In this document: one piece after another, positions 1 through 11,200 of the stretch
How the letters are laid out: each line of letters starts with the position of its first letter
How positions within the stretch are numbered: position 1 is the first letter of the stretch
DNA from: Chondrosia reniformis
Taxonomy: Eukaryota > Porifera > Demospongiae > Chondrillida > Chondrillidae
Reading direction: 5' to 3'
NCBI GenBank assembly: GCA_947172415.1
Contig: OX359191.1
Span: 124,001-188,000 of the forward strand
Length of the DNA stretch: 64,000 nt
Position numbers and translations under genes: made by a program
Notes under the pieces: model-generated
The model's database searches: none
What the model was told of the DNA's origin: nothing
The model's input: the letters and a program-made list of their open reading frames with translations, nothing else

Positions 1-1048
1 TTAAAATGGCAACCAGTGATCACCTCCTCCTCTAATGGGGTTCTCTTGGAACTGTCAGCTAACTCAGTACAGTACCTTGCGAGAGACAGATGTAGTGAAA
101 TGAAGCGGTGTACTTACAAGGTTGGGCTCAGGCTGTCTTGTGCCATGACTTGGTGAGACAGTCTCTGCCGAGCTCTTCTGAGAAGGAGAAGATTGTAGAG
201 AGGCCTTCCTTGCAAGTGCCTTGTCCTTCATCCTCTGTCGGCTTGAGACCAGCTCACCTTTGCTTCCTCTCCGCAGCACTACCTTCCTGCGCCACTGGTC
301 ATGTGACTTTAGTAACATCATCCTCTCCTGCTTTGACAGATTCTCAGACAAAGTGCTGATATCAGCTTTGGGTCTTGTGTTGTTATGGTGATGGTTGCCA
401 TGGTGATGATGTCGCTGTCTCTGTGTGTACTCCATAATGACATTGGTGCCGGGGGCTGACAGTTTGCTCTCATTGCTCCCCAGGGTACTCCGGCTGTCCG
501 ACCGTCTGTTATTGTTGGAGGTGCCACCAGAACCAGTATTTGATGAGGTCGCGTGACTACTGAACTGGCTGGAACGAGACTTTGAGCCCATTTTGAACAC
601 GTTGCTGCAAATGGCTTTCTCCCCAATCTCATAATTTTGACGTACTTTAGCATGAATGGCTATTAGGAGCTGTTTGTCCTTTTCTCTGATCCACTCTTCT
701 CTACTTCCCTCTCCATCACTGGCTACCAACTTTTCTAATAAGCAAGCATACAAGGTCTATTGTCACCGAGTGACACGGAATCTCAAGATAGTCACAACAA
801 TTCTTGTGTAAATACCTTCTATAATGATCTCCCAAATTGAGTTCTTACTATTCTCCAACAACTCTGAGACTGAAGAATCTAAAATGAGAAAGTTACACTA
901 GAGAGGTGGTCACACTAGAAAGGTGATCTACACTTACGTTTGTCGATACAGATGTCATGTAGCCTCAGGAAGATGTCGTCGTAGGGAGATTCCTCCAGAG
1001 CAGCCAAAGACGGTTCAAATTCACATTTCCTAATAATGTAGTCGATTT
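1..1048 (-). CDS. uncharacterised protein, 3' four exons (5' end not resolved)
   Basis: Four exons can be chained on the minus strand: 1048-938, 878-816, 734-118 and 51-1. They have GT donors and AG acceptors, and reading phases match at all three junctions. The stop TAA occupies positions 3-1. The chain encodes about 279 residues. The N-terminal part is acidic and helical (it begins IDYIIRKCEFEP). The large exon continues with a charged helix, then a Ser/Asn-rich low-complexity stretch, a His-rich run near TQRQRHHHHGNHHH, and a basic helical segment around KQERMMLLKSHDQWRRKV. The C-terminus ends DHWLPF. I do not recognise the family. The first segment loosely recalls small helical ARL2-binding (BART-like) domains, which is only an impression. 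A possible upstream exon with a good donor lies near 1467-1540, but its phase does not join to 1048, so the start codon is unknown. The gene is divergent from ITFG2. Confidence 0.6.
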
Positions 1049-1973
1049 CTGAGAGAAACAACTTGTTGAGTTTTCCAAACTACAGAAATTTCACGATAAA
1101 TACAAGCAATATACACTATAGAATATACAGTATTCAATATACACTATTTAGTATATATATACACTCTACACTAAAGATATATAACAGTATTCAAACTGGT
1201 CAACTGTACCAAAGAAATAATGTATTTTATATAAATATTGTAAAACGTACAGATTGTATAATCTTTGGATATATTCGTTTCAAAAGCTCTTTAATAGAAA
1301 GGAAATAAGTTATTTAATCCTTTAAGCGTTTAAAAACTTGAAAAGACTATTTTTCCTGTATATTGTCAACAGTCAACGACAAATCTTTTTTAAATCTTAA
1401 CAATTAACTAGCTCCTGTCGATAAAGCGATATTTATTCCTGGGACTGTGTCGCGCTAACTTTACCTTTCCCTGATGGCGTACTCGGACCCCACTACTCGG
1501 AGATGGAAAAGCTTCAATTTTGGACCAACTCTTCTTCATTTTTGTTTGGGGTCAATGTCATGAATATAATTAATCCTGACCTCGTCTATACTTACGGAAG
1601 TATAGAAGATCTATCTTGTATGGCTTCACCATGTACAAACAAACGTAGCTAGAATAATAAGTGGCACTTCTATCAAGTCTCAAAAATTATTTTAAATGAT
1701 AATTCATCTAATGGTAATGCAGCAATATAAATTATGTCTAGGTACGTTCCTGGATTAGGAAGGTCTACTCATCATCGCTTACCTTCATAACTGTGTCTTT
1801 ACTATAAATTAATTGCGATCTTGACTTGAGCGCTCTCTCATCCGATCAACAACTATCGCTAGCTACGAACGTACATATAAAGATAACAATGGTAGCTCTC
1901 TTACATAACGTTACATAACAAGTCTATGAATGTCGTTAGCTCGTTCTACAACTCGGGGAATTCCCATTCAAGC
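1049..1973. promoter_or_regulatory. probable bidirectional promoter region and 5' intron sequence
   Basis: This stretch separates the divergent gene at 1-1048 (-) from ITFG2, which starts at 1974 (+). The part at 1060-1460 is very AT-rich and looks intronic. A GC-richer block at about 1440-1540 contains a minus-strand donor-like GTAAAG and may hold the first exon of the minus-strand gene. No TATA box placed convincingly for ITFG2 was seen. Confidence 0.3.
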
Positions 1974-4900
1974 ATGAAAGGAATAGCCTTTGTTGATCGT
2001 CTATTCTTCACTTTTAGCGGAAATCTGTTTCCAGGCGCTCTTGTGCTCGGAGATGTGGACAACGATAACGTTAGTGTACCACTTCAGTTGAACCAGTAAA
2101 TTGGGGGCCTTTGTTGTGCAATGTTTGTGTGCTATAGTAGCGCCCGGGGCCCAAACTGGACCCGGTGCCCGGTGCCCGGGGTCCAAACTGGACCAAACAT
2201 GGCTTCACTCTCCCTCTCATTGTTCAGGTGGTGGAGCTGATAGCGGGGAGCGTGACGGGACAGCTCTTTGTGTACAAGGGAAGTGCCAGAGGAGGGAGGC
2301 CGTGGAGACAGACATCTGGACTGGACACAGTGAGTGAGACGAGTAGTGGAACCATCTAGTTCTGTAGAAGTGATACAGCTTTTAGATATATCTTTTATGT
2401 ACTAACTATTACAATAATTGAACATGTATATATTTCAGTGCAGTCACAGATATTGCACCTTCTACAGGTAGTGGCACTAGTGTGTGGAGATGTGATGAAC
2501 ACAGGAAAGGTTGGTGGATGCTGGTTGACATGACAAGGAAGGCGTACTAGACTGACTGGAGAGGTGTGACTAGTCTTTCTTGTGTCTCTCGCTTTAGAAT
2601 ATCGTAGTTTGTGTGAATGTCAAAGGAAAGTGTTTCTTTATAGATTTCTCAGTCAACAAGGTAACCTCAATGTCCACTGTGTGTACGAACCTTCTCTCTT
2701 TAAGTTTGAGATTCCCATAATAGGCTGAGGGCAAGTCTGACAGTGAAGTAGAGCCATTCTACCATCAGGAGCTGCCATTGAACATCAACTCATTTTTACT
2801 AACAGAATTTAGTTAGTTTGAATCTTAATAAATAAAATGTAACTTGGGGGTGTGGCTAGGGGCGTGTCAGTTTGATCCTCCCTTCTCACATATGGTTGAC
2901 TCCATGTATCTCCACTCTCCCTGTGCAGTACCACAGAGAGGTCACTTTCTGGTTGCTGCTCAGACAGACAGAATATTTAGGATATTCAAATGGCAGTCTT
3001 CAGTGAGCCACTTTAGTATACACTGCTGAGGCACATTAAACTACCAAATCCCCCTCCCCTCCCCCCAGGGGGCCCCCACAGAAGGACATCTTGTGGAAGT
3101 GTTTCAAGAAAGACTCGATGGACAGGTTTGTTTGAAAGGTTTCAATGCTAATAATGTCAGTCTGTCTGCTGGTCCCACAGATCGGTTCTCTGTCAACCAT
3201 AAAATCACCAAATGACACAATTTCCCTCATTGTGTCCCAACCTGGAGGAACATTTGTCACTGTAAGTGCATCAGAGAGCGCAGACATGAAACAGGTCGAA
3301 GAAGCAAAGAGGTAATCCCTTTAATTAGACAAGCAGTGTGTATGTTACCATGGAAACCTCTTGTCCACCTTAGCAAGGAGGCAAATTTAGCATTTCGCTC
3401 ATCTCCCCCAAGGACTAAGCCCCTCCCCCACAGCTCCTTAACAACTGAAATTGTTGGGGGACTTGTCATTGATCAAGAGGATTACAAGGATGCTGAGGTG
3501 GTTGCCATGGCCACACTTGATGGTTAGTGGTATCCACCTATTTTATGATTGCACAATAAATTGCTAATGCTTTCTGTTATGATAGGAACTGTCTTACTAT
3601 TGCGCAATGGCGAGAAGGTTTGGGAATTAATTGTGAACCATAACCTGTTTGCCATAGGAAAGATGCGACTTGAAGTGAGCGCCATCTTGGACCAGATTAA
3701 TTAAGACTGTTTATATCGTTAATGTAAAATGATTGGAAAAATTTGTTAAAATTACAGGTTGAAAATATTTAAAATTGTCCTTAAAAAGGTAATCTTTGGG
3801 TTAAAAATTGTTTTTAGCTCTTTGTCTCTAACTTATTGCTAATTGCCAGTGTTTTCAGGAACAATGGAAAACAGTAAAATGTACACTTCCCGAGACACAT
3901 ACTGTAGTTGGCTGATTATCGTCACGAGATGGATGAATCGGTTGTCACAGCCCTCACTCTGAAATTCAATAAAACCCATTTTAAGTGCAATAGAATTGAT
4001 AATGTAGCTATCACTTGACATACCTGGATAGTGGTGCGCTCATGTTGGTCCTCAATGCAACCATATCCGGAGGCTAACAGCTACAAGGAGAAAGGAGTTA
4101 ATGTCACTGATTCATGTAACTCATTTTAGAAGTTTAAGGATTCTATTTAAAAGTAACCATTACCACAAAGTGTTCAATAAAAGTGCTCAGTGAAGTGGTC
4201 AGCGTTTGCTTACCATTCTCCTCATCATTACTGTTCCATTGAAGAGGTGTTCCTTAACCTCCACTAGTTTGGAGTAGAAGGAGGAGGAGAGATTGAGGCT
4301 TCTCTGCTCCTCCTCCAGCAGTGCCCTTCCGGTGTGGAGAGCAAACCTTGTAAGGTTGTGGTAGTACTCCACTAACTCTCTATTGATAGCGTCAAAGTCA
4401 ATATTTGAGCTCTGGGGGTAGAAAGGCACAAAAGTTGTTCAACAAACTGTCAACTCTACAATCCTTTACATTGTGGTAGTGCTAGTCGCCTAACTTTACA
4501 ATACAAGTTTTCTAATATCGTCTAACTCTACAAGTATTATCTGTTCTAAGTGGAAGGGTTTGGTACTCAAGTGCTTACCCCAGTTGATTTGGACTTTGGT
4601 GTTAATCCAGTGTCAATGAAGTTGCACTCGTTAGGGACCTGTGTTGGAGAGAGGGAAGCAGTTTAGTAAATCACACTGCATATAGCCATTTCCAATAACT
4701 ATGATATCTCAGTAGTCGATTTACTGCATCTGGTTCTGTAGACTTACTGTTGGAAAGACTTCCTTGGCTTCACTGTGAAGGTTCTGTGCCAGTCTATCGA
4801 CTGCATAGAAGTTGTGTCTCATTTCACTAAGTTCTGTTGAATCGATATTCTTCATCTCCTCTGGTTTGGAACAGGGAGGAGCTTCAACAGGATGGACAAA

Positions 4901-7841
4901 CGGACAGCTGGATACAATAGCTGATAGCGACACCACTCCGATCAGCACCAGCTGAGCCAGGTTGATTCCTACTAGTAATGCCATCGGTTCCTTTGATTCT
5001 AATAGCTTTTAATAATAACTGTATACTTCCAAATTCAGCAACTTTTCACTTGGACTGGTTTAGTTTGACATATCTACTGCTGGCTGCTGTTTTATATGGT
5101 TAGCTTTACCTGTACTGCATTCCCAATGGCTATTAGAACTAGCTTTTGCAAGAAGGGTTTTCCCCTATACAAATAGCTAGATAGCTTCATAGATATTTAT
5201 AGTAACAATTATTTTTTTCCATCTAGTTTGATGTACAATTGAGTAGGCCCTAAATCTGCAAGTCTAGTATTAATACATCACTTCTCAATTGTTCTACCAT
5301 CTCTGCCTATTCTCTATTTCCGGGTAAATCACTCTACCAAAATTCTTTTATCCATTCAATGACACCACAACTTAATTTCACAATGTGTAACAGTGAAACA
5401 TCTTCTGTCAATTAAATTAAAAGCTATTGCTTTGTAATGTGAAGCTGTATTATATTATATATTTAGGTGACTCCTATACAATATGGTGCGTGATTAAGAA
5501 GGAATGCTGTATAGTTATTCTAAAACCACCTTCCAACCATCTCCTTTGTAAATGAGGTTTTCACTTTACACTTTTTAAAACGTAAAATTATGACACAGAT
5601 ATATATTTTTGAATATGGAATATTTTGGTAATTTTATTAGCTATATTAATTATATATCCTCAAAAGTTGATCAAAGAGTGGCATATGATATAATGTATAT
5701 GGTAGCAAAAGTATTTGGAGTATCCATTTATCAATCTGACCCATTTCATAACTTTGAGTGACCCACGTATGTAATGTTTTGATATTCACTGTTATTAGTG
5801 CAACACTCTGAGATTGTATATCTTGTTGTAGCATGTGAATGTGACATTTCCAAACTGTTGCACCAAATGAGTAAAGTAAAACTTGGCAAAATATTTATAA
5901 TTTCCCACTTTGTTTGTTTTGTTTGGTATTTGCAAGTCAACAGGATGTACTGTTGTGCCATGGATGTGCCATCTGACCACTAATGTTAGTGTAAAGTGTT
6001 GCAATTTAATAGAATGCAGTTTGGCGGCTTCTCAGGGGAAATCCCCATTAGTCCCTGTAAAGAAACTATGTGGAGTATTGACTAGGGATAGGGGATAATT
6101 TTAATAGTCAGTTCCTTTAGCCCATGACATATACTGTAGATACAAATACTCTACTTGTAGTATATGTTGACTGGAACTACTTAACCTATATACATCAGCT
6201 AAATAGTTGAGATAATGGTCTTAATAGGAGAAACATAAAATTAGTGTATATACAAAGTTTCCTATATAAACCTTTTACTCTGAAGTAGCTGGTATACATG
6301 AAAAATCTAAGATACCATTTTCCTACATGCTATGCCTATTCTGTAAAAGAGCCTATAGGGGAACTAAACCTGAAGAGAGCTTTGGATGAAGATACAGGAG
6401 TCTTTTCTTCCTTCTTTTCCCTTCTTTCATCTTCTTCTCCACTGGGTCAGACAGCCGTTTCTGGGAATTCCACCCTTCATCAGTGATCCTGATACACAGC
6501 ATGTAAGAAAAATGGTATATGGAATATTCATGAATAATTATGTATATCATAGTGCAGTGTGTCTCTACAGTGTCAACATGTTTGCATAGTGAGAGGTCCT
6601 TCAGAACCCCAAACTGACATCTGCTGGTATATAAGAGACAATACCTCACTCACACTCAGTTGACAGGAGCTGAAGGTTGTTATGAGTGTAGCTCTCTCTC
6701 TCATCTGCAGTGTGCTGGTGGAGATGTGATAGTGGTGAGTGCCTGGGATGGGATCACATACATCATTGACCACACTCAGACTGTCGCCAGACACCACTTT
6801 CATGAAGACATTTGTGCCTTTACAGTCGGTGAGTTGCCACACACTGGAACAGTAGACCCATTTCGATTGCCCTAATTGTATATACACATTCCTAATATGA
6901 ATAATCATATTCCTAGGACAGGGTTGACATCATGTGAGGCAAAGTACTTTAAATAGACAATTTTCTACTGTAGAAATTTGGATGAGGATACAGTTTATAC
7001 TAATCTTCCTCCTCCCTTTTCCACTTGGCCAAGGGGTGTAGTAAGGTCTTAAGTGTGGTAATTTCTCAAGCTAAATAGGCGATTATATTATATTTTCATG
7101 GGAATATTTAAACTAGTAACACATAATTGCAGTACTGGTTGTTGGGCCTATAAATCAGATTGTCTCATATGATGATCCTTCAAGTTCTACTACTATAGTG
7201 GTGACGTTTAACAATAAAACAGTATCTGAACTTTAAATTTAGTTGCAATATCATTGAATGGATAAATGGATTTGATAAATTTCTGTATGCAATTTCTTTT
7301 TAGGTACATTTGGCTTGTCTGATGGTACAAACGTCCCCTGCTTAGTGTATGCTACGTTTAACAGGAAAATTCACCTCTTTTACAATGTCCAGATATCCTC
7401 TTTGAACACAGAGAATGCTTTAGACCTTCTCTCCAAGAAAAAGGTGAGATTGTGCAATGTTGAGGAAGAATTGCCCATCTTAAAATGCCGTTTGTATGAA
7501 TGATTCCATTTTATTATCAGTTCAATTATTTTCATGTCAGAATGCCTTGTTTGATTGATAGCTTAATCTCCTACAAAACCACTTAATCACTTCATATAAG
7601 GAAGCCATCTTTATCATATAATACTTATTTATGACAAGTGGTTTCAGTTCTAGTTTATGAAAATTTTGGGAGCCACAAGTGATGACATCATTGTAAACAC
7701 AAGCAACCACCAGGGATTTCCCCTTGCCACATTGTAGTTCGTATTCATTCCATTGTAGGAATTTGCAGAAGATTTTGAGTTTCAAAGCCAGTTTGGTAAA
7801 ATGGATGGTTAGTTCCAATTTACACCCACCACACACACACA

Positions 7842-7894
<53 letters not shown>

Positions 7895-8223
7895 AAATTT
7901 AATACTATTGGGTGGTCTCTACTATAGTTGTACACTTGTAATGCTAACACATCTCAGACTATGATAGATACAATAGTAACATCTCTGAAAGTGACACACA
8001 GTCAAGTGCTGTCAGATGTTAAGTGTAATTATTCCAGTTTCTAAATGTATTTGGTCTGAAATAGACTGACTCATACATTCCCCAACCAACATACATCAGA
8101 CTAACATCACATAGTCCTATCTCATTGTCTTTTCCAATTTTCACAGCTCATGAGAAGAAGAGCTTTATAAATTGGCTGTTATACGGATATCCTTGTCAGC
8201 AAGATCATTTACATGACAATTGA
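1974..8223 (+). CDS. ITFG2: ITFG2, KICSTOR complex FG-GAP/WD-like subunit
   Basis: Fourteen exons: 1974-2069, 2228-2329, 2444-2509, 2598-2660, 2724-2811, 2929-3002, 3069-3125, 3181-3311, 3374-3522, 3586-3674, 6711-6828, 7304-7443, 7759-7807 and 8147-8223. All phases agree and give 432 residues; the human protein has 447. Diagnostic blocks are FSGNLFPGALVLGDVDND near the N-terminus, LVAAQTDRIFRIFKW, SAWDGITYIIDH and PCLVYATFNRKIHLFYNVQ; each lines up with the human protein as I remember it. In vertebrates ITFG2 is a subunit of KICSTOR, which anchors GATOR1 at lysosomes to restrain mTORC1 when amino acids are scarce. Repeated GDVDND and AxWDG-type motifs indicate a beta-propeller. Intron 10 (3675-6710) is far longer than the others and contains a complete gene on the other strand. 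Exon 8 uses the donor at 3312 because this keeps phase with exon 9. Confidence 0.9.
2125..2200. repeat. short GC-rich direct repeat in ITFG2 intron 1
   Basis: The intron contains a local GC-rich patch in which CCCGGGGCCCAAACTGGACC is repeated in slightly altered form (CCCGGGGTCCAAACTGGACC) with GGTGCCC units between. The composition contrasts sharply with the flanking AT-rich sequence. No function is assigned. Confidence 0.5.
3839..4984 (-). CDS. secreted four-helix cytokine-like protein (LIF/IL-6-class resemblance), nested in ITFG2 intron 10
   Basis: Five exons on the minus strand: 4984-4748, 4638-4579, 4411-4214, 4080-4024 and 3958-3839. They have consensus splice sites and encode 223 residues. 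Every intron is phase 0. Residues 1-26 form a signal peptide (MALLVGINLAQLVLIGVVSL, then SAIVSS). The mature part shows two Cys before a first amphipathic helix (SCPF...PPC, then DSTELSEMRHNFYAVDRLAQ). A linker holds one Cys (PNEC). Two long helices share exon 3 (INRELVEYYHNLTRFALHTG, and FYSKLVEVKEHLFNGTVMMR). A Cys follows in YGC, and a final helix starts with a Cys (EGCDNRFIHLVTIISQLQYV). Three N-glycosylation sequons (NLT, NLS, NGT) lie in exon 3. This order of helices and cysteines, and all phase-0 introns, recall class I long-chain cytokines, LIF most closely; that is inference. Other secreted helical bundles remain possible. Confidence 0.6.
5088..5099 (-). promoter_or_regulatory. TATA box candidate for the nested cytokine-like gene
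   Basis: The minus strand reads CCATATAAAACA here, about 107 bp upstream of the proposed start codon at 4984. This position suits a TATA box with a short 5' UTR. It supports the nested gene having its own promoter inside the ITFG2 intron, which is an inference from sequence only. Confidence 0.4.
5100..6297. other. noncoding part of ITFG2 intron 10
   Basis: AT-rich sequence upstream of the nested gene and inside the long intron. No exon with ITFG2 similarity was found here; ITFG2 coding sequence resumes at 6711 in the correct phase. Short open frames in several frames look like chance. Confidence 0.5.
6298..6495 (+). mobile_element. dispersed repeat family A, fullest copy
   Basis: About 200 bp that begins AAAAATCTAAGATACCATTT and includes GCCTATAGGGGAACTAAACC, GAGCTTTGGATGAAGATACA, a pyrimidine-rich TTCTT tract, CCACTGGGTCAGACAGC and ATCAGTGATCCTG. 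Related copies, all in the same orientation, lie at about 13465, 31204, 40305, 54645, 56272 and 60830, with a fragment at 42380. It encodes nothing obvious. The family could be a SINE or a MITE; no clear terminal inverted repeats or tRNA-like box A/B were identified. Confidence 0.7.
7829..7893. repeat. (CA)n microsatellite in ITFG2 intron 12
   Basis: An almost pure CA dinucleotide run, with one AAAC interruption, lies between exons 12 and 13 of ITFG2. Confidence 0.95.
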
Positions 8224-8284
8224 TTATAGAGTTGTGACAATTTCTATTCTGATTTCACGAATTTGGTTTTAGTTTGGGAAAGTG

Positions 8285-8298
8285 TTTACACGTGTAAA
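8285..8298. promoter_or_regulatory. perfect 14-bp palindrome with CACGTG core just before the SNRNP70 ATG
   Basis: TTTACACGTGTAAA is a perfect palindrome ending one base before the SNRNP70 start codon at 8300. The CACGTG core is the canonical bHLH-type E-box, and TGTAAA flanks it on both sides. Because the ITFG2 stop is only 62 bp upstream, this may be a compact promoter element or a 5' UTR element. Function is inferred only from the motif. Confidence 0.4.
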
Positions 8299-8299
8299 G

Positions 8300-11200
8300 A
8301 TGACTGGTTACTTGCCTCCCAATTTGCTCGTATTCTTTGCCCCCCGCCCGCCTCTCAAGTACGTCTCACCGCTAGACCACCTGCCCTGGGATTCACACTG
8401 CAAGGACTATACGGGAATCAGTCGACACTTGACCGAATTTGAGGTAACGAGACGCGCGCATGTAATGAACGTAGGCTATACGATGAGATAACGTTTGTTT
8501 AGCTATTGTAGGATGTGTGTACTCCTGCACTTCTTTATACTTCTTGAAACGTTAACTGTTGTACAGTTTTATTAATGTACGCCATTTTGTTGATTTACAC
8601 TTAAATACTGACGTGTCTATGACCTGTTTCTGATCCTTGCTTGAAGGACCCCAAGGATACTCCTCTGCCAAAGAGAGGAGAGACCAAGGAAGAACGGAAG
8701 GTTCGGAAGGTAGGAGCTCAACACTCATTCATGTACTGGGTGGGCGGGGACTACTGTGTGTTCTCTCTGTTACCATAGCGACAGGAGAAACTGGAGGCCA
8801 ACGCTGCCAAGTTGGAGGAGAGACTTGGACAGTGTAAGTGCTACAAAGATGCACCTCCTGTGACATGTGGTGATGTACTCTATATGCTGTCTGGGGGGGT
8901 TGAACACTCCTCAGCTGCCTTCTGTACCGACTGTTTTAACTTCTATCACTTCAGGGGACCCTAACAGCGACCATAATGCTACCGGAGATGCCTTCAAGAC
9001 ACTGTTTGTAGGAAGATTGGTTAGTGGGACCAAATGGACCTACCCATCAATCCATCTACCTACCCATCAATCCATCTACCTACCCATCAATCCATCTATC
9101 TACCCATCAATCCATCTACCTACCCATCAATCCATCCATCCACCGTTTCACCTTTCCTCCAGAATTACTCAACCACTAAGACGACCCTCCTCAAAGAGTT
9201 TGAGTCGTATGGTCCAGTGAAGAGCGTTCACCTGGTTACTAACTCAAAGACCGGCAAGTCCAAAGGATATGCATTTGTGGAGTTTGAGTCGGAAAGAGAC
9301 ATGCACTGTAAGAAGTAGCTATTATGTGCAGTCGATTGATATGTTCTGAAATAGGTGCTCAATATTGTGCAATCCTTGGGGCTTATGATGTAACACCCTG
9401 TATTACTTTTTCTCCAGACTGGCCTTACGTTACCATGACTACATACTTGTCTAAGCACTGTTTCCATGGTAATGATGGAAGGTAGTTACAAATGGTAAAG
9501 GAGTCCATATAATCAAAGAAGTGTATATTAATTTCAATTTAGTGTATATTTATATGTATACCCACACCAGTGTATGTACATAATTGAAATATTGTGTGGT
9601 TTTAAATTTAACGAGTTCAATAGCAGACTTCAAACATTCAAAGGGTCTCACTTCCGATTACAAGTGGTTTCTTTTAAATCATAATTAATGGGGGTTTGGA
9701 AATTTAAGGGGACAAACTAGGTAGTTCAGTATGTAATGGCTCATTTTCCTTCAAGGGTAAGCCCCTCTCCCTTATAAGAAACCCTTCTATTGTTAGATGT
9801 AGTTTTACCAGGTCAGGTCTTGTGTGTGTCATTGCATTGAGTTCCCATATATCAGTGAAGGGACTCCTGGGGAGTGGAGCAGGCCAGTCAGAGTTACTTC
9901 CACTATCATTGAACTACACTTGTGCTATGATAAATGTATATATACTTATGTAGATATGGTTATGGCCTAAGGGGGTGTGGTAAGGCCCTAAGGGGTGTGT
10001 TAACGCCCTCAAGGGGTGTGGTAAGGTCCTCAAAGGGTGTGGTAAGGTCCTCAAAGGGTGTGGTAAGGCCCTCAAGGGGTGTGGTAAGGCCCTCAAGGGG
10101 TGTGGTAAGGCCCTCAAGGGGTGTGGTAAGGCCCTCAAGGGGTGTGGTAAGGCCCTCAAGGGGTGTGGTAAGGCCCTCAAGGGGTGTGGTAACTCAATGT
10201 TTATGTTGTTGTGTTAAGAAGTGGGCGTGGTCCCTTAAGACTGCCCTTCAACTATTCAACAACTGCTGTCCTGTAAGTATGCAAAACTACTAGTGAGAGC
10301 ATTTTTGGTGAAGTATCACTTAGCACTCATGTGTAAGTTGTATGGTAAGACTTGTGGTTAGCGAGGTGATTCTTATCTCCAACATGTGGTGTAAGTTGTA
10401 TGGTAAGACTTGTGGTTAGCAAGGTGATCCTTATCTCCAACATGTGGTATATACTAATGTATTGCATATGTATTATACCAGCTGCCTATAAATACGCTGA
10501 TGGTCGCAAGATTGACGACAAAAGAGTTGTTGTGGACATTGAAAGAGGGAGAACCATCAAAGGATGGAAACCGAGATCTTTAGGTGAGTGTGCCACCTCC
10601 CACTAGTATAATGTACAGATTATGTGTAATCTAACTCCTTTTGCATTTTTAATAAATGTCCATATGTTTGTGTGATTATGAAATAGGTGGGGGTTTGGGT
10701 GGTACTAGGAGAGGAGCACCTAATCAGTGTATCAGATACTCGGGCAGAGTGGACGACAGGTACATGCATTCATTACACACTCTCCTCTCGCATGAGAATA
10801 CTAGATAGAGCAGCTCCTATACGTGTGTGCACTATACAGTATACAGTATACATACGTGTACACTATGTAGTATATATATATTGCATGAGTCATCTTGCCA
10901 GTAATTGATATGATAAAGACTACATTGAACTACATTGAAAGGTATATCTTCCATTCTTTTGAACATGTAAAGAAATAGGTTCAGTTTAGTCTTAAGAATT
11001 GGAAGATGAGCTTCTTCAAAGAGTACCCTTGTATCACATGATAGGCATTGTCATTGAGTATATCACATCACTCAACTGTGTACATGAATGTCTAACTGAT
11101 GTCACATGTACCAAATTTGTTTTCGTGTCCAGCAGCAGGGAGAATGGAGACAGAGATAGAGAGAGGGATAGGGAAAGGGATAGAGATCGCGACAGAGAGA

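Noticed and set aside
2001..2359. Frames of 61-78 codons overlapping ITFG2 exons 1-2
   Set aside because: They are alternative-frame or read-through shadows of the spliced ITFG2 model.
9914..10293. 88- and 119-codon frames of RALPHPL and VVRPSRG repeats
   Set aside because: Translation of the 21-bp minisatellite in SNRNP70 intron 5.
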